A DNA stretch of 64,000 nucleotides from NCBI GenBank assembly GCA_030549775.1, contig CM060173.1, forward strand, positions 65,290,367 to 65,354,366, written 5' to 3'. The notes under the pieces are model-generated. The model ran no database searches and had not been told where the DNA came from. It worked only from the letters and a program-made list of their open reading frames with translations. The first letter of the stretch is position 1, and the number at the start of each line of letters is the position of its first letter. This DNA comes from Tamarix chinensis (lineage: Eukaryota > Streptophyta > Magnoliopsida > Caryophyllales > Tamaricaceae). The translations under genes were made by a program, and so were the position numbers. This document shows, in pieces, positions 1 through 12,771 of this stretch.

Positions 1-2374
1 AGCTTATGGAAATTAGGGTTTCTTGGTAGAGGTGTGGCATTTTATTTAAAAAAGTGTATCAGTATTCATGTAGTTGTGACTCTTATGTTTCAAATTATGA
101 TATTTATAAGAATTATTTGTTTTTCATGCCTACCTATGAGTATATATATGGACATTGACAAGTATCACCTTGAAAAAGATATTAATCATTTAAAATAAAA
201 GATAATGTGATTCAGGACCTGGGTCCTTTTCACCGGACAAGAATAGTGGCTCAGCTGTATTTTCCCTTAGTATTGTTTCACACCATTCCAATATTTTACA
301 AATAGTGGTTTTGTGCATTTTATGTAATATACTTATTACCTTTTTAATGGATGATGTTCATTCTCAAGAATAGAAAAACTGGTTGAGTTTGTACAGGTCA
401 TTTAGGACCACTAGGTGATTATGCTGCTCATGATTCTTTGATTGGGATAGAGTGATTATATATCATTTATGGGATCTGGGAATTAGAGAGTTGAGTTATC
501 CAATTCTTGTTTTGACCCGGATGCCTTTTGGGATTTTCCTCTGATGTTTCCATTATGTATTTAAATCTTATATTTGAAGTTAGCCTCTAAGACTTTTACT
601 TATATTTATGAAGTTTTCTTTGCTAATAGTTATTATTTTTATGTTCTAAACTATTTTTTCTTTTAATTAATGTGAGGGTTGTGTGAGCTAGACTTATATA
701 AGTTATAGTGGTAACACCTATGTATAATTTTTTTTTTTACACTTCCACTTAAACAAATTTTTGCAGTTTTAAAATTTATAGCGATACAGTGAGACTTATA
801 GAAAAGTTATACTTAACTTGTGAAATTATGGTTTCATTAAGAATGATAATTCCAAAGGTAGGTTGTTGTTGCATATGTAAGATATTAGATTTAGACCTTT
901 ATTTTTTGATATGTTATTAATAATATTATTTTAGTATGGTGTATTAAATTTGTTGATAAAATGAGTCTTATGGAAGAATTTATGCTTTACTTGTGAAATT
1001 AATGTTTTTTAGTGGAATTATGGCTTTTTCCTTGAGTGATGTCCTGATCATCACGTGGATATATCATACGTATCTTGTATATTTCTATTAAGTATGGATT
1101 ATATATTGTGCATGTTATATTTATGTTTGGATATTGACATCGAGATAAACATCATATGTAATAAGGCACTAATCACTTAAGTCAAAGATCACGTGAGTCA
1201 AAGACGAAGGTGTAGAGATTGTTTCATCAGATAATAATAGTAGCCAAGGGCTTTTTCTCCTAGGAGGTGCATTAGATCATTTCACTAGCTTAAGAGTAAT
1301 GGCTAGGAGCATGTTTCCCTAGCATGTATTAGGTCTATTACGGTGAATGATAATAATAGCTAGGTGCATCTTACTGTAGGTGGTGCTTCAGTATGTTCTA
1401 CTAAATTCAAAATAGCGGGTTCTTCAACTCAATATAAATAAAAAATTTATTATGGCTTTAAGTTATAATGGAACTCTAATTCAGTTCTCTTCTTGCATCG
1501 TATCATGTGTTAATTAATATGTATTCTTATTCTTCTATGTGTCGTTATGTATTCTTTGGAAACCTTTTATGATAGTAATATTTCCTTACTTAGTACATAG
1601 AAAATTATCATCCATCTTATAGGTGTTTCTCATTCCCATTAGTAAATGACCCAAATGATTTTATGTGGGTTGATGAGGCCCACTTGGATGATCTTTTTGC
1701 TTATGTTGCTTTCCCTAGAGAAGAGTGATCTTATCATATTTGGGGTTGGTAACTTTAAGCTTCCTTATGTGGTTAAGTGTAAGCAAGTATTATATATGCT
1801 TATTTTTGAGCAAGATTATTATTATTAGAAATGGATTTCCTAAAGTAGCATATAAGCTATGTTTTCTTTTATTATCCATGATCAATTCCATTTTCAATAT
1901 GATTTTGCATGATGTGATAACATATTTTATATGAAGCATGCTTATGTGTGATAATTAGGCCTTAATCATAATTCTAGTCATACTAATGCATCTCCATTTT
2001 AGTTTATGCTTATTTCTCAAGTCTTACCTTTGGGACTGATAGTGTTGGATCTCTTATTGACTAAATAGGTGCTTTGCTTTAGATCTTAGGGTTCTTATAT
2101 TGTATTTTATTTTGGCTCGTGTTAAGCTTCGTTGTACCTTTTTGATCTAGTTAATTTTGTATTATTTATAAGTCTTATGTCAAACTTAGGTTAGGTGATG
2201 ACTACACCTGAATTTTGTAATATGGGTTTAGTTCTTATTCTTACACCCGACATATGTTAGGTGTTGGTTATATCTCTCCTATATTGGATGCAATGGTAGC
2301 ACCCTACATTCCCCATATATCTTCCACAAATTATCTTGTAAAACAAAAAAAATAGTACAAATGGGGGTGTTACA
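1..2374 (+). mobile_element. Decayed family-D long LTR (copy D0), start not visible
   Basis: This stretch has no coding content. Its right part matches the 3' half of the long LTRs D1-D3. At 1,586-1,650 a block ending in CTCATTCCCATTAGTAAA parallels the D1 block at 40,160-40,225 (TACTTAGCGTACTGATCACC, then CTCATTCCCACGAG). Around 1,225-1,390 three imperfect units with AATAATAG(T/C)AG(C/G) parallel the CCACTATTATA dyad repeats of D2 and D3, read on the other strand. The stretch ends in GGGGGTGTTACA at 2,363-2,374, the usual 3' end of this LTR type. The left border is outside the window or too decayed to place; only about 1,150-2,374 is well supported. This looks like the oldest of the four D copies, since its CpG-containing motifs are gone. 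Confidence 0.5.
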
Positions 2375-4516
2375 TGTTATCCCCACAAAGAAAGAACTAA
2401 ATTGATTTTAAGAATAATAAAGATGTGAAAAAAAGGCATTTAGTTGAATATTATGGCATATCAGTCGATCAGTTGAAATCCTTATCTACTCATTTGATAA
2501 ATCATGGGAGCCAAATAAATAACTAAAACATACTCTATAAAATATGAACAATCAATTGACCAAAGTTTCACTTCTATGAAATGAAAAGAGCTAGGTAAAA
2601 TTTTAGGTGATTGAGAACATGCATTGATTGATGGTACACATTGGATCACACAACCTATAGTTCAATAAAATATCCAAACACACATAAGAAAATATGAACA
2701 AGAAATTGAATAAATTGTTACTTCCATCAACTGATGGAATCAAGTACAAATTAAGTTGATTGAGATTATATATCAATGAATGGTATACATGGACACAATG
2801 ACTGTTATGGCCTATTAGTTAACCGAAGGTACTAATACTCCCAAAACCCCGTATCAAAAATCAAAAAAAAAATTTCCAAAAATTTCAAATCTTAACACCA
2901 TTGGAAAAATATGCATTTTAACAACTTTAGAGTAAACTTCTAATAGGCTCAACACTAACTCATGGAAAATTATTAATTTAAAAGAATCATGATTATATAT
3001 CAAATCTATTTTAGTGCTTGAATACTTAAAGCATACCGTTTGATGTATTATTTCACATACATACACCATCATATCTCATACACAATGACAACGTATAAGA
3101 TACGAAATTTACATCATGCTAGCCTAAATTAAAATTTCACATAACAACATAGTATTACATGGTTTCACTATCTAATAGAATAAAAAAAATTCCATATATA
3201 TGCCTAGTATGAGTTTACTAAAAAATAACAATATCATGATTGTACCCAAAATCTACCATCTAATGAGTATTTGGATTTACCTACAATATATCACATAAAA
3301 GAACAAAAAAAAAGCCTTCTCTAAGGCACCTCAAGGATCACCTAAAAAACAACAACCAATGACATATATTAGCATTGATTTGACACAATTAGTAACTAGC
3401 CAACAACTAAGCAAGAACTAATGAAGGAAAACCTAAGCAAGGTAGCTATAAAAGGTTAGGATGGGTGGAAAGGAGGCACAAAGAAGGAAACTCATGGTAC
3501 CAAGGCCTGTCTACATGATATCTTCATAGGGGAGGATGTAGCAACACCAATCCTTCATGGAAAAAGGGGCATCATATTACAACCAAATCTCCGTGTGAGG
3601 TATATATGATGAAGAGGAGAGGAAACATGCACCACTCACACAATATGGGTGGATAAAAAACATAGAGGATTGTTATTTGTTGGAAGGGAACAATGGGGTA
3701 GTCTCTAATGAAATAAAACATAAAGGAAAGATATAGTAAAAATGGATCCTAATAGGCAAATAAAATAGAGGAGTTGGCTTACTAGGTTGAAGAAATAGGA
3801 AACTAACGGAGTTATGGAGCTAGGGAAATCAAAGTCCAAAGGAAGGAATGGGTAAAAGGGGTTTATGGGAATTCATTGGTGTAGGAGACAAGGAAACATG
3901 GCAAGATGAGTAGGTACATGCATGAAAATGGGAAACCAAGGGCTAGTGTAAGTGATGGACAGGTTGTTGCCCGATAGTGGAAAGGAAGGAGTAGTCTTAA
4001 TGTAGGGGTAGGCTAGTGTGTACGGGAGGGGAAAATGCATGTGAGAGAGAAAGGAAACAACATAGTAATAAGGTTCACTCAAAGGGTTTAGCAAGCAAGT
4101 TAAAGTGAATAGAGCGGCAGGTGTGTTCAGCATGGAGTATGATATAACTTTTATTAGTTTTTTGAGGTAGTGTTAAGTTATAGGAATTTTGTTTTAGTTT
4201 GTTTGGGATGTATAGTTTGGGGTAGGGTTCGTTGAAAACCAACCAATTACGTCACACAAAAGAGGGAGCATGGCGAGGCTAGAGGGATGGGCTTTAGATC
4301 AAAACAAAAAGTTTAAGGACTAAAATTTGAGATATTAATAAATATACAAATTATACCTAGTTAGTATGTACTAAAATAATAGTATAATACTCTAAATTAT
4401 CAACATATAATAATAATGCACATAATACTAAAATATCTAAACCTAAAATAATTTTCTATAATTAATCACACAAATATAAATTTTATAATTAGGATATCTA
4501 AAAATGAGGCATTACA
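2375..4516 (-). repeat. Left (3') LTR of element Z
   Basis: This LTR aligns with 22,665-24,828 along its whole length. Shared landmarks include TTTTAAGAATAATAAA(G/T)ATGTGA near the start, CCTTCTCTAAGGCACCTCAAG in the middle and the TATAAT-rich tail. It starts TGTTATCCCC and ends GGCATTACA, so on the minus strand it opens with TGTAATGCC. The left flank TTACA and right flank TTACT are similar, but the right flank is internal element sequence and is not a target duplication. The short open frame at 3,873-4,133 is a chance frame here. Confidence 0.75.
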
Positions 4517-4546
4517 TTACTACACTCTTAAAAGAAACTTCATCCA
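4517..4546 (-). other. Polypurine-like tract of element Z
   Basis: On the minus strand this reads TTTCTTTTAAGAGTGTAGTA directly before the LTR start TGTAATGCC. It is purine-biased and sits where second-strand priming starts in LTR retrotransposons. Many plant gypsy elements have a similar AAATTTCTTTTAAGG-type tail at this place. It fixes the orientation of Z. Confidence 0.55.
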
Positions 4547-4738
4547 TAAGTTAAACTAAAATACAATTAACTTTTATCTATGGAGAGCACACACATGTGC
4601 ATGTCCAAACTAGCTAGGGTTACTTCCTTTATACAAGAAATAAATCCTAAGGAAGGGCACCATTACCCAAGTGTATAAAAAAGATCAAGCAAAAAATTAT
4701 ACGAGCATAAGATTAAGTGGTAATGAAAAACCAAATAA

Positions 4739-4751
4739 CATTACAAGAAAA
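4739..4751 (+). repeat. Left CACTA terminal inverted repeat
   Basis: The 13-mer CATTACAAGAAAA pairs with CACTACAAGAAAA on the minus strand at 20,548-20,560, with one difference. TAA lies immediately outside at 4,736-4,738. Confidence 0.85.
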
Positions 4752-4752
4752 T

Positions 4753-6030
4753 ATTTATTTCACAATGTGTTTTAGCTACGACCTCAATTTTTTGTTATCA
4801 AAAATCTTTTTTGTTTTTTGCAACAATTATTAACTTTTGTGAAAAAAGCTTATTGCCATAAATGTTGGGTTTTTTTTTTGCAACAATAATACCTTATTAC
4901 TATAAAAAATACTTTTACTGCTATAATAACCGATCATTACTAAAAAAAAAGATAACTTTTGTAATGACCATTTTGTTGTGAAAAATATTATTTTGTATCA
5001 ACTTTTCAAGTTGTGACTAAAACTTTTATATGACTAGAGGATTTTTTAAGTACTTTATTCATTGTCACGAAACATTGTTATTAGCCAAAAAAATTATTTT
5101 TTTTCAAATGATAATTTTGTTATGAACGCATATTTTTGTAACAATTTTTTTTCATGGTTAAAATAATTTTTATTTATTTTTATTTTATGCAATGCAAAAA
5201 ATTATTAAGCTAAAAAATTAAATAAATATATATAATGCTATTTTTAATTTCACAAAAATAATATAAGAAAAGGAATCACTTTTAGAAGAATCATGAAAGA
5301 TATTATACTATTTTTATATTTTTTTAAAGTTAATAAAAAAATGAAATTATTTGAAAATATTGTAAGAAAGTAACTCTCTTATTTAGAAATATATTTTTTA
5401 ATTGTTGTAAAAAATATTTTCACAAATTTTAATATAACTTTGGCAACAGATCTGTTAAATTGTAGCAAAAAATGGTTTCACAATTGTCAAAATATACTAA
5501 CCTTTGCAATGAATTAGATTAATTATTATAAAAAAAATTACTAAATTTTTATTTAACTTCTGCTATGGTTGCAATCTTTATGAACAAGTCAGGGAAAAAA
5601 TAATTTCAATATAATTTTAGGAACGAATTTTATTAATTCTTACTAAAAAAAGGTTCACAACAATATATTTTCAACAATGGATCTGTTAAATTGTGGCCAA
5701 AAACTATTTCACAATTTTCAAATCCTACTAACTTTCTTAACAAATATGATTAATTAGGACAAAAAATAATTTACTAAATTTTTATTTAACGTATGCCTCG
5801 AATAAAATCATAATAAAAAAATTGTGGGTAAAAATATTTTCATCAATTTCAATATAACTTTAGGAATGGATTTTATTCATTGTGGTAAAAAAAACATTCA
5901 CAAATTTCAATATATTTGTATGATAAAAAATAATTTACTAATTTTTTATTTAACTTCTACCATATATAAAATTTCTACAAAAAATCTAACTTGGGTAAAA
6001 AAAATTAGCAACACTTTTCAGCTGTAAGAA
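4753..6030 (+). repeat. Left subterminal repeat array of the CACTA element
   Basis: This AT-rich region contains repeated units built around TGTTAAATTGT(A/G)GC..AAAA(A/C), TTTCACAA(A/T)TTTCA and TTTACTAA(A/T)TTTTTATTTAAC. One larger period is about 240 bp, seen with the ATCTGTTAAATTGTGG landmark near 5,450 and 5,690. Subterminal repeats near CACTA ends are binding sites for TNPA-type proteins in En/Spm. The short open frame at 5,824-6,027 is made of these repeats and is not a gene. Confidence 0.65.
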
Positions 6031-7265
6031 AAGAAAAGAAAACAAACAAAATTTCCTAATCCTAATTAATGTCAATCGACATATGATAATTCATACTTGA
6101 CCAAAACCAAAGGCCTCCTACTGATGCATACATTTCTCCTTCTCATTATTCTTCCACGATGTGGCACTAGTATTTGATTACTAGCACCGACTACCTATTT
6201 CTAGTGGTGCACCCGATGATAGGTGCTAATCTTTGACTACATGCGAGCGACGACATTTTCATCAAGCACACTAGGTAGGATCGACCATTAAAGGGTTTTG
6301 TCTGCTACAAAATTGTGGACAATCAATGAGGTTAATTGGAATCAAAGGTATGATTCCTTGATATTTTAAAATATTTGTGTAATTGGTAATTATAATTTCA
6401 AAATTAGGCACAACCTACCATCAGTGATTCTTTTGTTGAGTAGATTCTTCTACTATGCTATGTTCGCATTATTTCTATGAGATTCTAAATAAAGTATAAA
6501 TCTGTCCTTTTCTATTCTAAGGGTTTCAAAATGCTATCATTCTTAAATGTTTCACTTACTACTTAGGTCTCAAATAGAGTAAAAACTGTATTTTTCATCA
6601 TATGGATTAATGCGTACACCTCTTTTTTTTTATGTAAATAGCACATAACTTTACATTACTAGATGTTTTTTGTGGTGTTATGACAATCATGTTGATATCG
6701 AGTTTTATTTACTTAAGTATCATTGTTATCTACTATTAGATAATCATTCAATGGTTATGGAAGAAAAGTAACCAATCACTACCTAAAACTTTGAAGGTTT
6801 CTATTTAGCGATTGTGGATGTCTATGCTTAGTTTGATAGCCATTCCAGTAACTTGTGATGGCTTAATTTAATGACACGAGTATTAATCAGTATATTTGCT
6901 AGAAATACCTAATTTTGGATGATTGAGTTAGGCTGATATTAATAATATATTCAATAATTAGCTTTTAGATTCCTTTTTTATGCCTTTTCTATTTATTTCA
7001 TGCTCATGTAGCCACTATGAAACTGATAGCTATATATTAGGTCTGAATCTCTACCTTTCCTTTCTTTATTCTTCTTTTAATTTGAACTAAGGTTTCATGG
7101 TACTAAATGGCTAATGGCTAAAGTTGTTAGTCCTTCATAAATCATTATCTTTCTCCAATCCTAAATTTATATTAATCACATCATGTGCGAGGTCTAGCTG
7201 TGTGTAAACCATCATGAGACTCCCAACTATACTTTGAAACCTTAGCCATGTAGTTTTTTCTTTGT
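6031..7265. other. CACTA interior, no gene recognised
   Basis: The segment at about 6,120-6,290 has a more balanced base composition, with GTGGTGCACCCGATGATAGG. It lies directly inside the subterminal array and may belong to the transposon's promoter side. From 6,300 to 7,265 the sequence is AT-rich with stops in all frames. I see no protein motif, repeat or RNA structure. Confidence 0.3.
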
Positions 7266-7269
7266 GGGT

Positions 7270-8065
7270 GTTAGGACATTGAAATCCTAAACTATGATGA
7301 AATAAGGATTAATATAAGTTTTACCTTCGAGCAACATAACCTATTATGCAAATTCTCCACTTATTACTCTTAAGATAAGATCATCTGCATTTCAATTTAG
7401 TCGGTATGTCTTTCTATGCCCAAAATAATTTTGTCCTTCCCTAATTACTTCATATCAAACTCTAATTTCTACAACAATTTTACACTTTTGATTCATTGCA
7501 TGCTCTTACTAGCAATGTATATCATCCACATAAAGCATTAGGAACACTTCATCTTGACCCTTTCAAGCTAAAAATACCCATATCTTGACCCTTCACATAT
7601 AAGATTCCATTACCTTAGTTTACTTTAGCTCATACAATGATTTTTTCAATATATGAACTCAGTCTTCTTTACCTTTCATTACAAACCTTGAAGTAAATAT
7701 GTTTCCCCCATGTTTTCCACATGTTTTTTACATGAAGGAAAACTGGGGTTCTATTCCAATTTTAAATCTTATAATGCCATAAAAGCTAATAAACATCATA
7801 TGGATGTATGGTTCATAACTAACAAGAAGATTTATTAACCTAAGTGAAACCTTTTCCTCTAGCCTTTCATTAAATTTAGGTTTTTTCCAACTTCAGTGAT
7901 GTACTTTAGCTTAGAAACCCATTTATGACTAGCCAATCTCTTGCCTCTAGGTTTAGATTGAAGTTGCCAAGTGTTATTCTTCTTTAAGAACTTCATTTCT
8001 TATTCATAACATTGATCCATTCATGATTCACCTTACTATCGTCTTTGTAGCTTATTGGTTCTTCC
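7270..8065 (-). pseudogene. Ty1/copia reverse transcriptase fragment, decayed
   Basis: Minus-strand translation across several frames shows copia RT blocks in the right order. The first is a TW-QLQSKPRGKR...HKWVSK block at 7,900-8,000, like the conserved TW-LV..P.GKR...KWVFK. A region resembling the K-RLVAKG block follows with stops. The catalytic block LMLYVDDI lies at about 7,515-7,540, with the YVDD core intact, followed at once by two stops. A block like ILGIE..RD appears near 7,400-7,440. Stops and frameshifts rule out a functional product. The lineage cannot be set, and no LTRs were identified for it. It lies in opposite orientation to the SIRE-type copia element nearby, so it is a separate insertion within the CACTA element. 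Confidence 0.6.
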
Positions 8066-10695
8066 TCCACAATGTTTATGATAAGCTCACAGCTAATTAT
8101 ACTTATGTTAGGAATATTCGTTAAGGCTAATGCACTAGGTTTGGGTTAAATGGTACATTAAGACGATAGTAAGGGTAATCTATATCAGCATGTGAGAGTA
8201 AATGAGAGAGGGAGGAAAGAAAAAAATATGTAGAGAGAGGATTTTGGCCCTAAAAGTCTTGTGCTTATTTCAATGGGCAATGGTTAATTAATGGAATTAC
8301 TCTTTCATCATCATCATCTCTAAATTTGTTGTGCCTGTTTATTCTTATCTAAGAGTTTGCTACATATAGAGCATATTTCACTATTTCTACATAGCGTAGC
8401 CTTCTTGGTGATCCTATTTCCATCTTTTTCCAATATCTAGGGAGCTGATAAATTACCATATCTACTTATTGATTTGATTCCTCGAAATCAGATTCATATC
8501 TCCTACTTTGATTCGATAACCAGTTGTGATTGTTGTGAGTCACCTTGCCCAACTTAAATGTAGAAATTCTATGTAACAAACCTTTCATTATATTTTAGGA
8601 GCTAAATTGTGATCTTTGTACAACTCTAACTCTCAAAATTTTACATCCCTACTAATGAAAGCCTAATAATCCTCTTCATGGCTAAGCAGCTTGTACCCTC
8701 GACTATTCTGTTAAGGAAGGCCAAATAGAATGAGGTAAAATTACTTGTGTAGTTGGTTAGTTATCCTTTTTCATTGCAACCATCATAAATAAAGGAATAT
8801 CCTAGTAAATTTGGGGATTTAAATGTAAGCTACATAAATTCCTAAATTATCCCACGTTTTGAATTAGCCCAAACACCATTGAACACTTTCAACCAACCCC
8901 CTATTAGGTCCTATGATTGGGACCATTAATTCCAATAGCTAGGGGACTTTAAGGTGTCCTAAAAATTGGAAAAAATAATAATGAAATCAAGCCACCAGTT
9001 TTTATAAATTTTAATTGGCGTAATTAAGGCTCAAAATGGCTCACAACCGGCCATATGATTCAAATCATAAGGCAAATCAGCACCAGCTCCATGCTAGTAA
9101 TATTATGCAAATTTTTTGCATAAAATGAGATGACAACACCAACCACTAATTAAGGAACAAATAAGAACTAAAATTAGGTTCATAAAGCATGGTTTTAAAG
9201 ATAATCAAGGGGTAATTTGTTTGAAACTATTTAATGACTACGACACCAATTTGTTTTACAAGATTTAAGACACTTTTGGCACAAAAATAAATGGGAACAA
9301 CAATAACCTATAACAAGGGAAGAGTGTCAGAGGATCAAATAATACATGATTATGCGATTATTTGAACTTTAGTACTCTAACTCTACCGTTTCACACATGT
9401 GATGATAGCCTTTTCAATTTAAGGTTATTATTCCTAAATTAACCCAATACCATAATTTAATAAACTTAGGTCAATCAAAACTACTCCAAACACTTCATAT
9501 AAATTACTTAGCACATTTTAGATGATATAATACTTCAGAATACCGTGATTCTCATATTTATCCCATGTTGACCAAAAAATCCTTATCTATTATAAACCCT
9601 TATTTCAGCATCATTTGTGCTGAATAACATTACTTCAAAATCTACATATTTCTCCATAAACCTTATCATACTCATTTTACAATCATTATACCATAAATAA
9701 AACTCATTATAAAAGTTTTTCAACATAAAATAGCAATATCGTATGAACTCTATTTATTCTTTTGATATCATATAATACCAACCACATGTCATAGTGTCAA
9801 CAATCATGTATTATTTCACATTATCACAATAGCATAATCATATAGCAGCTTATAATAAAGGAAGCTTGTGGAAAGGTTTGATAGCATAATCATTGTAGTT
9901 TCTCACATAAAAAGGATACTAGTCTGGGCTTTCTATTGCTAAATAATGATAATTTAAGTTCTTGAATAGCCTACTTGTAAGCTACCCCCAATTTATTTGT
10001 AAGATATCAAGAAGCTCCCTTACAACTGTTAAAGTACCAACATGGTAGATTTGATCAAGCTAAAATTAATCTAGCTAGTTTACTCTTCTTTAAATTATCT
10101 ACCTTACTTTTAACTATTCTAGCCTTTTTGTATTTAGTTTAGTTAGATTCAAAATACTTCACCATTTATATAATTTTTCTATTTAAAATTTTAGCCAGAT
10201 CCATTTGGTTGTAACTAAATGACCCTTGGCATGTTCTATGAATGATAAGCTTTTTAATGATAGAAAACAACCAAATCTATGAAGCAAATTGGTTCTCTTT
10301 GGCTGACTACCACCACTCTCTTACTGAAGTGAAGAGTTTGAGTTGTATAACACTGGAGTGAGAAATTTAATGGTACCATTTTCTCTTTTAGTACAATTTT
10401 CTATAGTCCTTGAGGACGCTTGATTTGTAGGTAGCAATTGTGATAGGTCATAGATGGAAAACTCATCAAATCACACTCTATAACAATATTAAGAAAAACT
10501 ATATCAAAAATATTGGTGGAAAAATTAGTTCCTTTCTCAATCAGATTACAATCTCTTTCTCTAATAATATATTTATATTGATCGTAGCTTCCACATGCCT
10601 AACTCCTTTCAATTCTTGGACATATCCAACCAAGACGAAGGCATTGATGTCAAGGGAACCTTTACCCCCTAGCTAGACTCGAGGTTATATGTATG
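8066..10695. other. CACTA interior, no feature recognised
   Basis: AT-rich sequence with stops in all frames. It may contain more of the minus-strand copia element (gag and integrase would lie to its right), but I could not match any block with confidence. The frame at 10,440-10,676 (78 residues, plus strand) shows no family motif. The stretch probably includes unrecognised LTR remnants. Confidence 0.3.
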
Positions 10696-10699
10696 CTTA

Positions 10700-11915
10700 T
10701 GGCATTTACATTATATATGTCATTTACATTATATCAAATGGATGTCCAAAGTGTTTTTCTCAACTATTTTATAGAAGAAGAAGTGTAGGTTAAGAAACCA
10801 CCTTGCTTCAAAGACAACTCAAAACCTAACCATGTTTACAAACTTAATAAGTCAATTCATGGTTTAAAATAAGCTCATAGAACTTGGTATGAATGGATGA
10901 GTAAATTTCTATGGGATCAAAGTATTGCAAGAGGAAAAATTATTAGAATTCATTTTCTAAAGAAAAAAAAAAGGACTTATTTCTTTCATAAATATATGCT
11001 GATGACATAATTTTTGGTGCTACTATAATGGGTCCATATGCGAGGACTTCCCTACTCTAATGTGTAGTGATTTGAAATAAGCATGATGGGGGAGATGACC
11101 TATTTTCTTAGACTCTAAATCAAGCAATAATAATATGACATCTTTGTTAACTAAGAAAAATATACAAAAGAACTGCTTAATAAGTTCAAGATGCACGAAA
11201 TCAATTCATGTAGTACACCTATAGCAACTAACACAAAGCTTGATATGGATAATAAAGGTAATCTAGTTGATGAAAAGAATATTGAGATATATTTGGTTCA
11301 ATTCTCTACCTAAATACTTTTAAACCTAATATCATGTTTAGTGTATGCCTTTATGCTAGATTTTAGTGTTATCCCAGGAAATCTCACATGGCCACTTTCA
11401 AGAGAATCCTTATAGTTCGTAGCTTATTTTATCCTCATAATACTCTTCTGGATTTAATAGGGTATTCTGATGCCAATTTTGTGGGCTATAAATTTGATAG
11501 AAAAAGCACCTCGGGTACCTAAGAACTTTTAGGAGAATTGCTAGTTAATTGTCATAGTAAGAAATAATCTAGTGTCAGACTTTCTATGACTAAAGTAGAA
11601 TATATTGTTGGTGGTGGTTGTTGTCGACAATTAATTTAGATGAAAAATCAAATAAGTGAAAAAGGGATAAAAATTGAAAAAATTCTAATTAAATGTGATA
11701 ACACTAGTGCTATATGTCTCATAAAAAATCTTGTTCAACACTCAATGTTTGAACACATAGAACTAAGACATCACTTCATAAGATACCATCTTAGAAAAGG
11801 TGATATATATGTAGAATTTGTTGATACTTTACATCAATGGGGGGACATATTCACTAATCCCGTAAATGAAGGACGCTTCACAACAATTTGTAGAGAGCAT
11901 GGGATGACCATTTAA
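10700..11915 (+). pseudogene. Copia reverse transcriptase-RNase H (SIRE/Maximus type), decayed
   Basis: Blocks in order are: a QMDVQSVFLN block at 10,735-10,765 (family: QMDVKSAFLNG); CFKDNSKPNHVYKLNKSIHG (family: PPGFE...VFKL.KALYG); the catalytic block IYADDIIFG at about 10,992-11,018; SMMGEMTYFL at about 11,080-11,110; and RNase H blocks GYSDANFVGYKFDRKSTSG near 11,462-11,518 and CDNTSAICLIKN at 11,694-11,730. The last 91-residue open stretch (11,640-11,915) ends in RHHFIRYHL and EFVDTLHQWGDIFT, the conserved C-terminus of SIRE-lineage RNase H. Several in-frame stops and frame changes lie upstream, so the gene is dead. The YADD core is still readable. Confidence 0.85.
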
Positions 11916-12089
11916 TGCTCAAACTAAATATCTCCTAAACTTATAAAATTTTTAACCTAAGGGGTAAATCATGGCTTTAATTCCAAAATTTAAATTCCAA
12001 TCAAAATATGGCCCTTGTGATCCATGATCAATATGATTTGTGTCATGAAATGAATTTTTAACCTATTGGTTTATGGCACAAAATCAAAA

Positions 12090-12335
12090 GAATGTTTAAA
12101 AACATACCTATCAATTGGTTATCATATCAGTCAACTGGTGGGTCAAAACTAGGGTAGTCACGCTTGTCTCAACAGGCATAACCAGTTGATTAGTTACTTC
12201 ATACCAGTCAATATGTGTAAGAATAGTCGACTACCTTCGAAAACTAGTTGACTAGTTCTTTCCACATATAAATACCCCATTTTTTTTGGTCTTCAAACCC
12301 TCGACCCAAGTTTCTCCAAACCATTCGACTCCTTC
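12090..12335 (+). promoter_or_regulatory. Motif cluster and TATA-like box ahead of the env-like region
   Basis: At 12,110-12,260 several short motifs of the type CAGTCAACTGG, CCAGTTGATTAG, GTCGACTA and TAGTTGACTAGTT are packed together. A TATA-like CACATATAAATACCCC follows at 12,263-12,278 and then a pyrimidine-rich leader. The same motif type clusters in this element's own LTR (14,905-14,990) and in unrelated LTRs G1 and Y. It could be an internal promoter for the env-like region or a copied LTR fragment. Function is inferred only. Confidence 0.4.
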
Positions 12336-12771
12336 TTGGTTCCCTCACCACCTCTCCATTGAACTTTGTCAAATCACTATCAAAATCCATGAAATCGCTC
12401 TTACTTTGCCCAAATCAACACAAAAACCATAATTATTTTCTCCAATCTTTGTTAGTTTCTCTCTATCTAACTAAATTTGAGGTAATATTCTTCTTCAACA
12501 CTATCTTTCAATTTATGCAAACATGTCTCCCTCGGCTCTTTTTGTGGTTCAATTAACATTCATTGGTCATCATTAAGTAGTTCTCACACTCATTGTGCAC
12601 TAATTGTGCTCTATCTTATTTACACTAATTTGTCCTCTACCCTTCCTCCATTTTCTTACCTAACACTATACCAGGTTAAAGCACAAGTCCACAACTTCAA
12701 ACATTCTTCATGTAAGTGTTGGTGCTCCTCCCCAAAAATTAGCCCAAACTCAACTAAACCATCCATCTAGG

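Noticed and set aside
10440..10676. 78-residue plus-strand frame upstream of the copia RT
   Set aside because: No copia integrase or RT block could be matched in it, and the minus strand has no better match; left unassigned.
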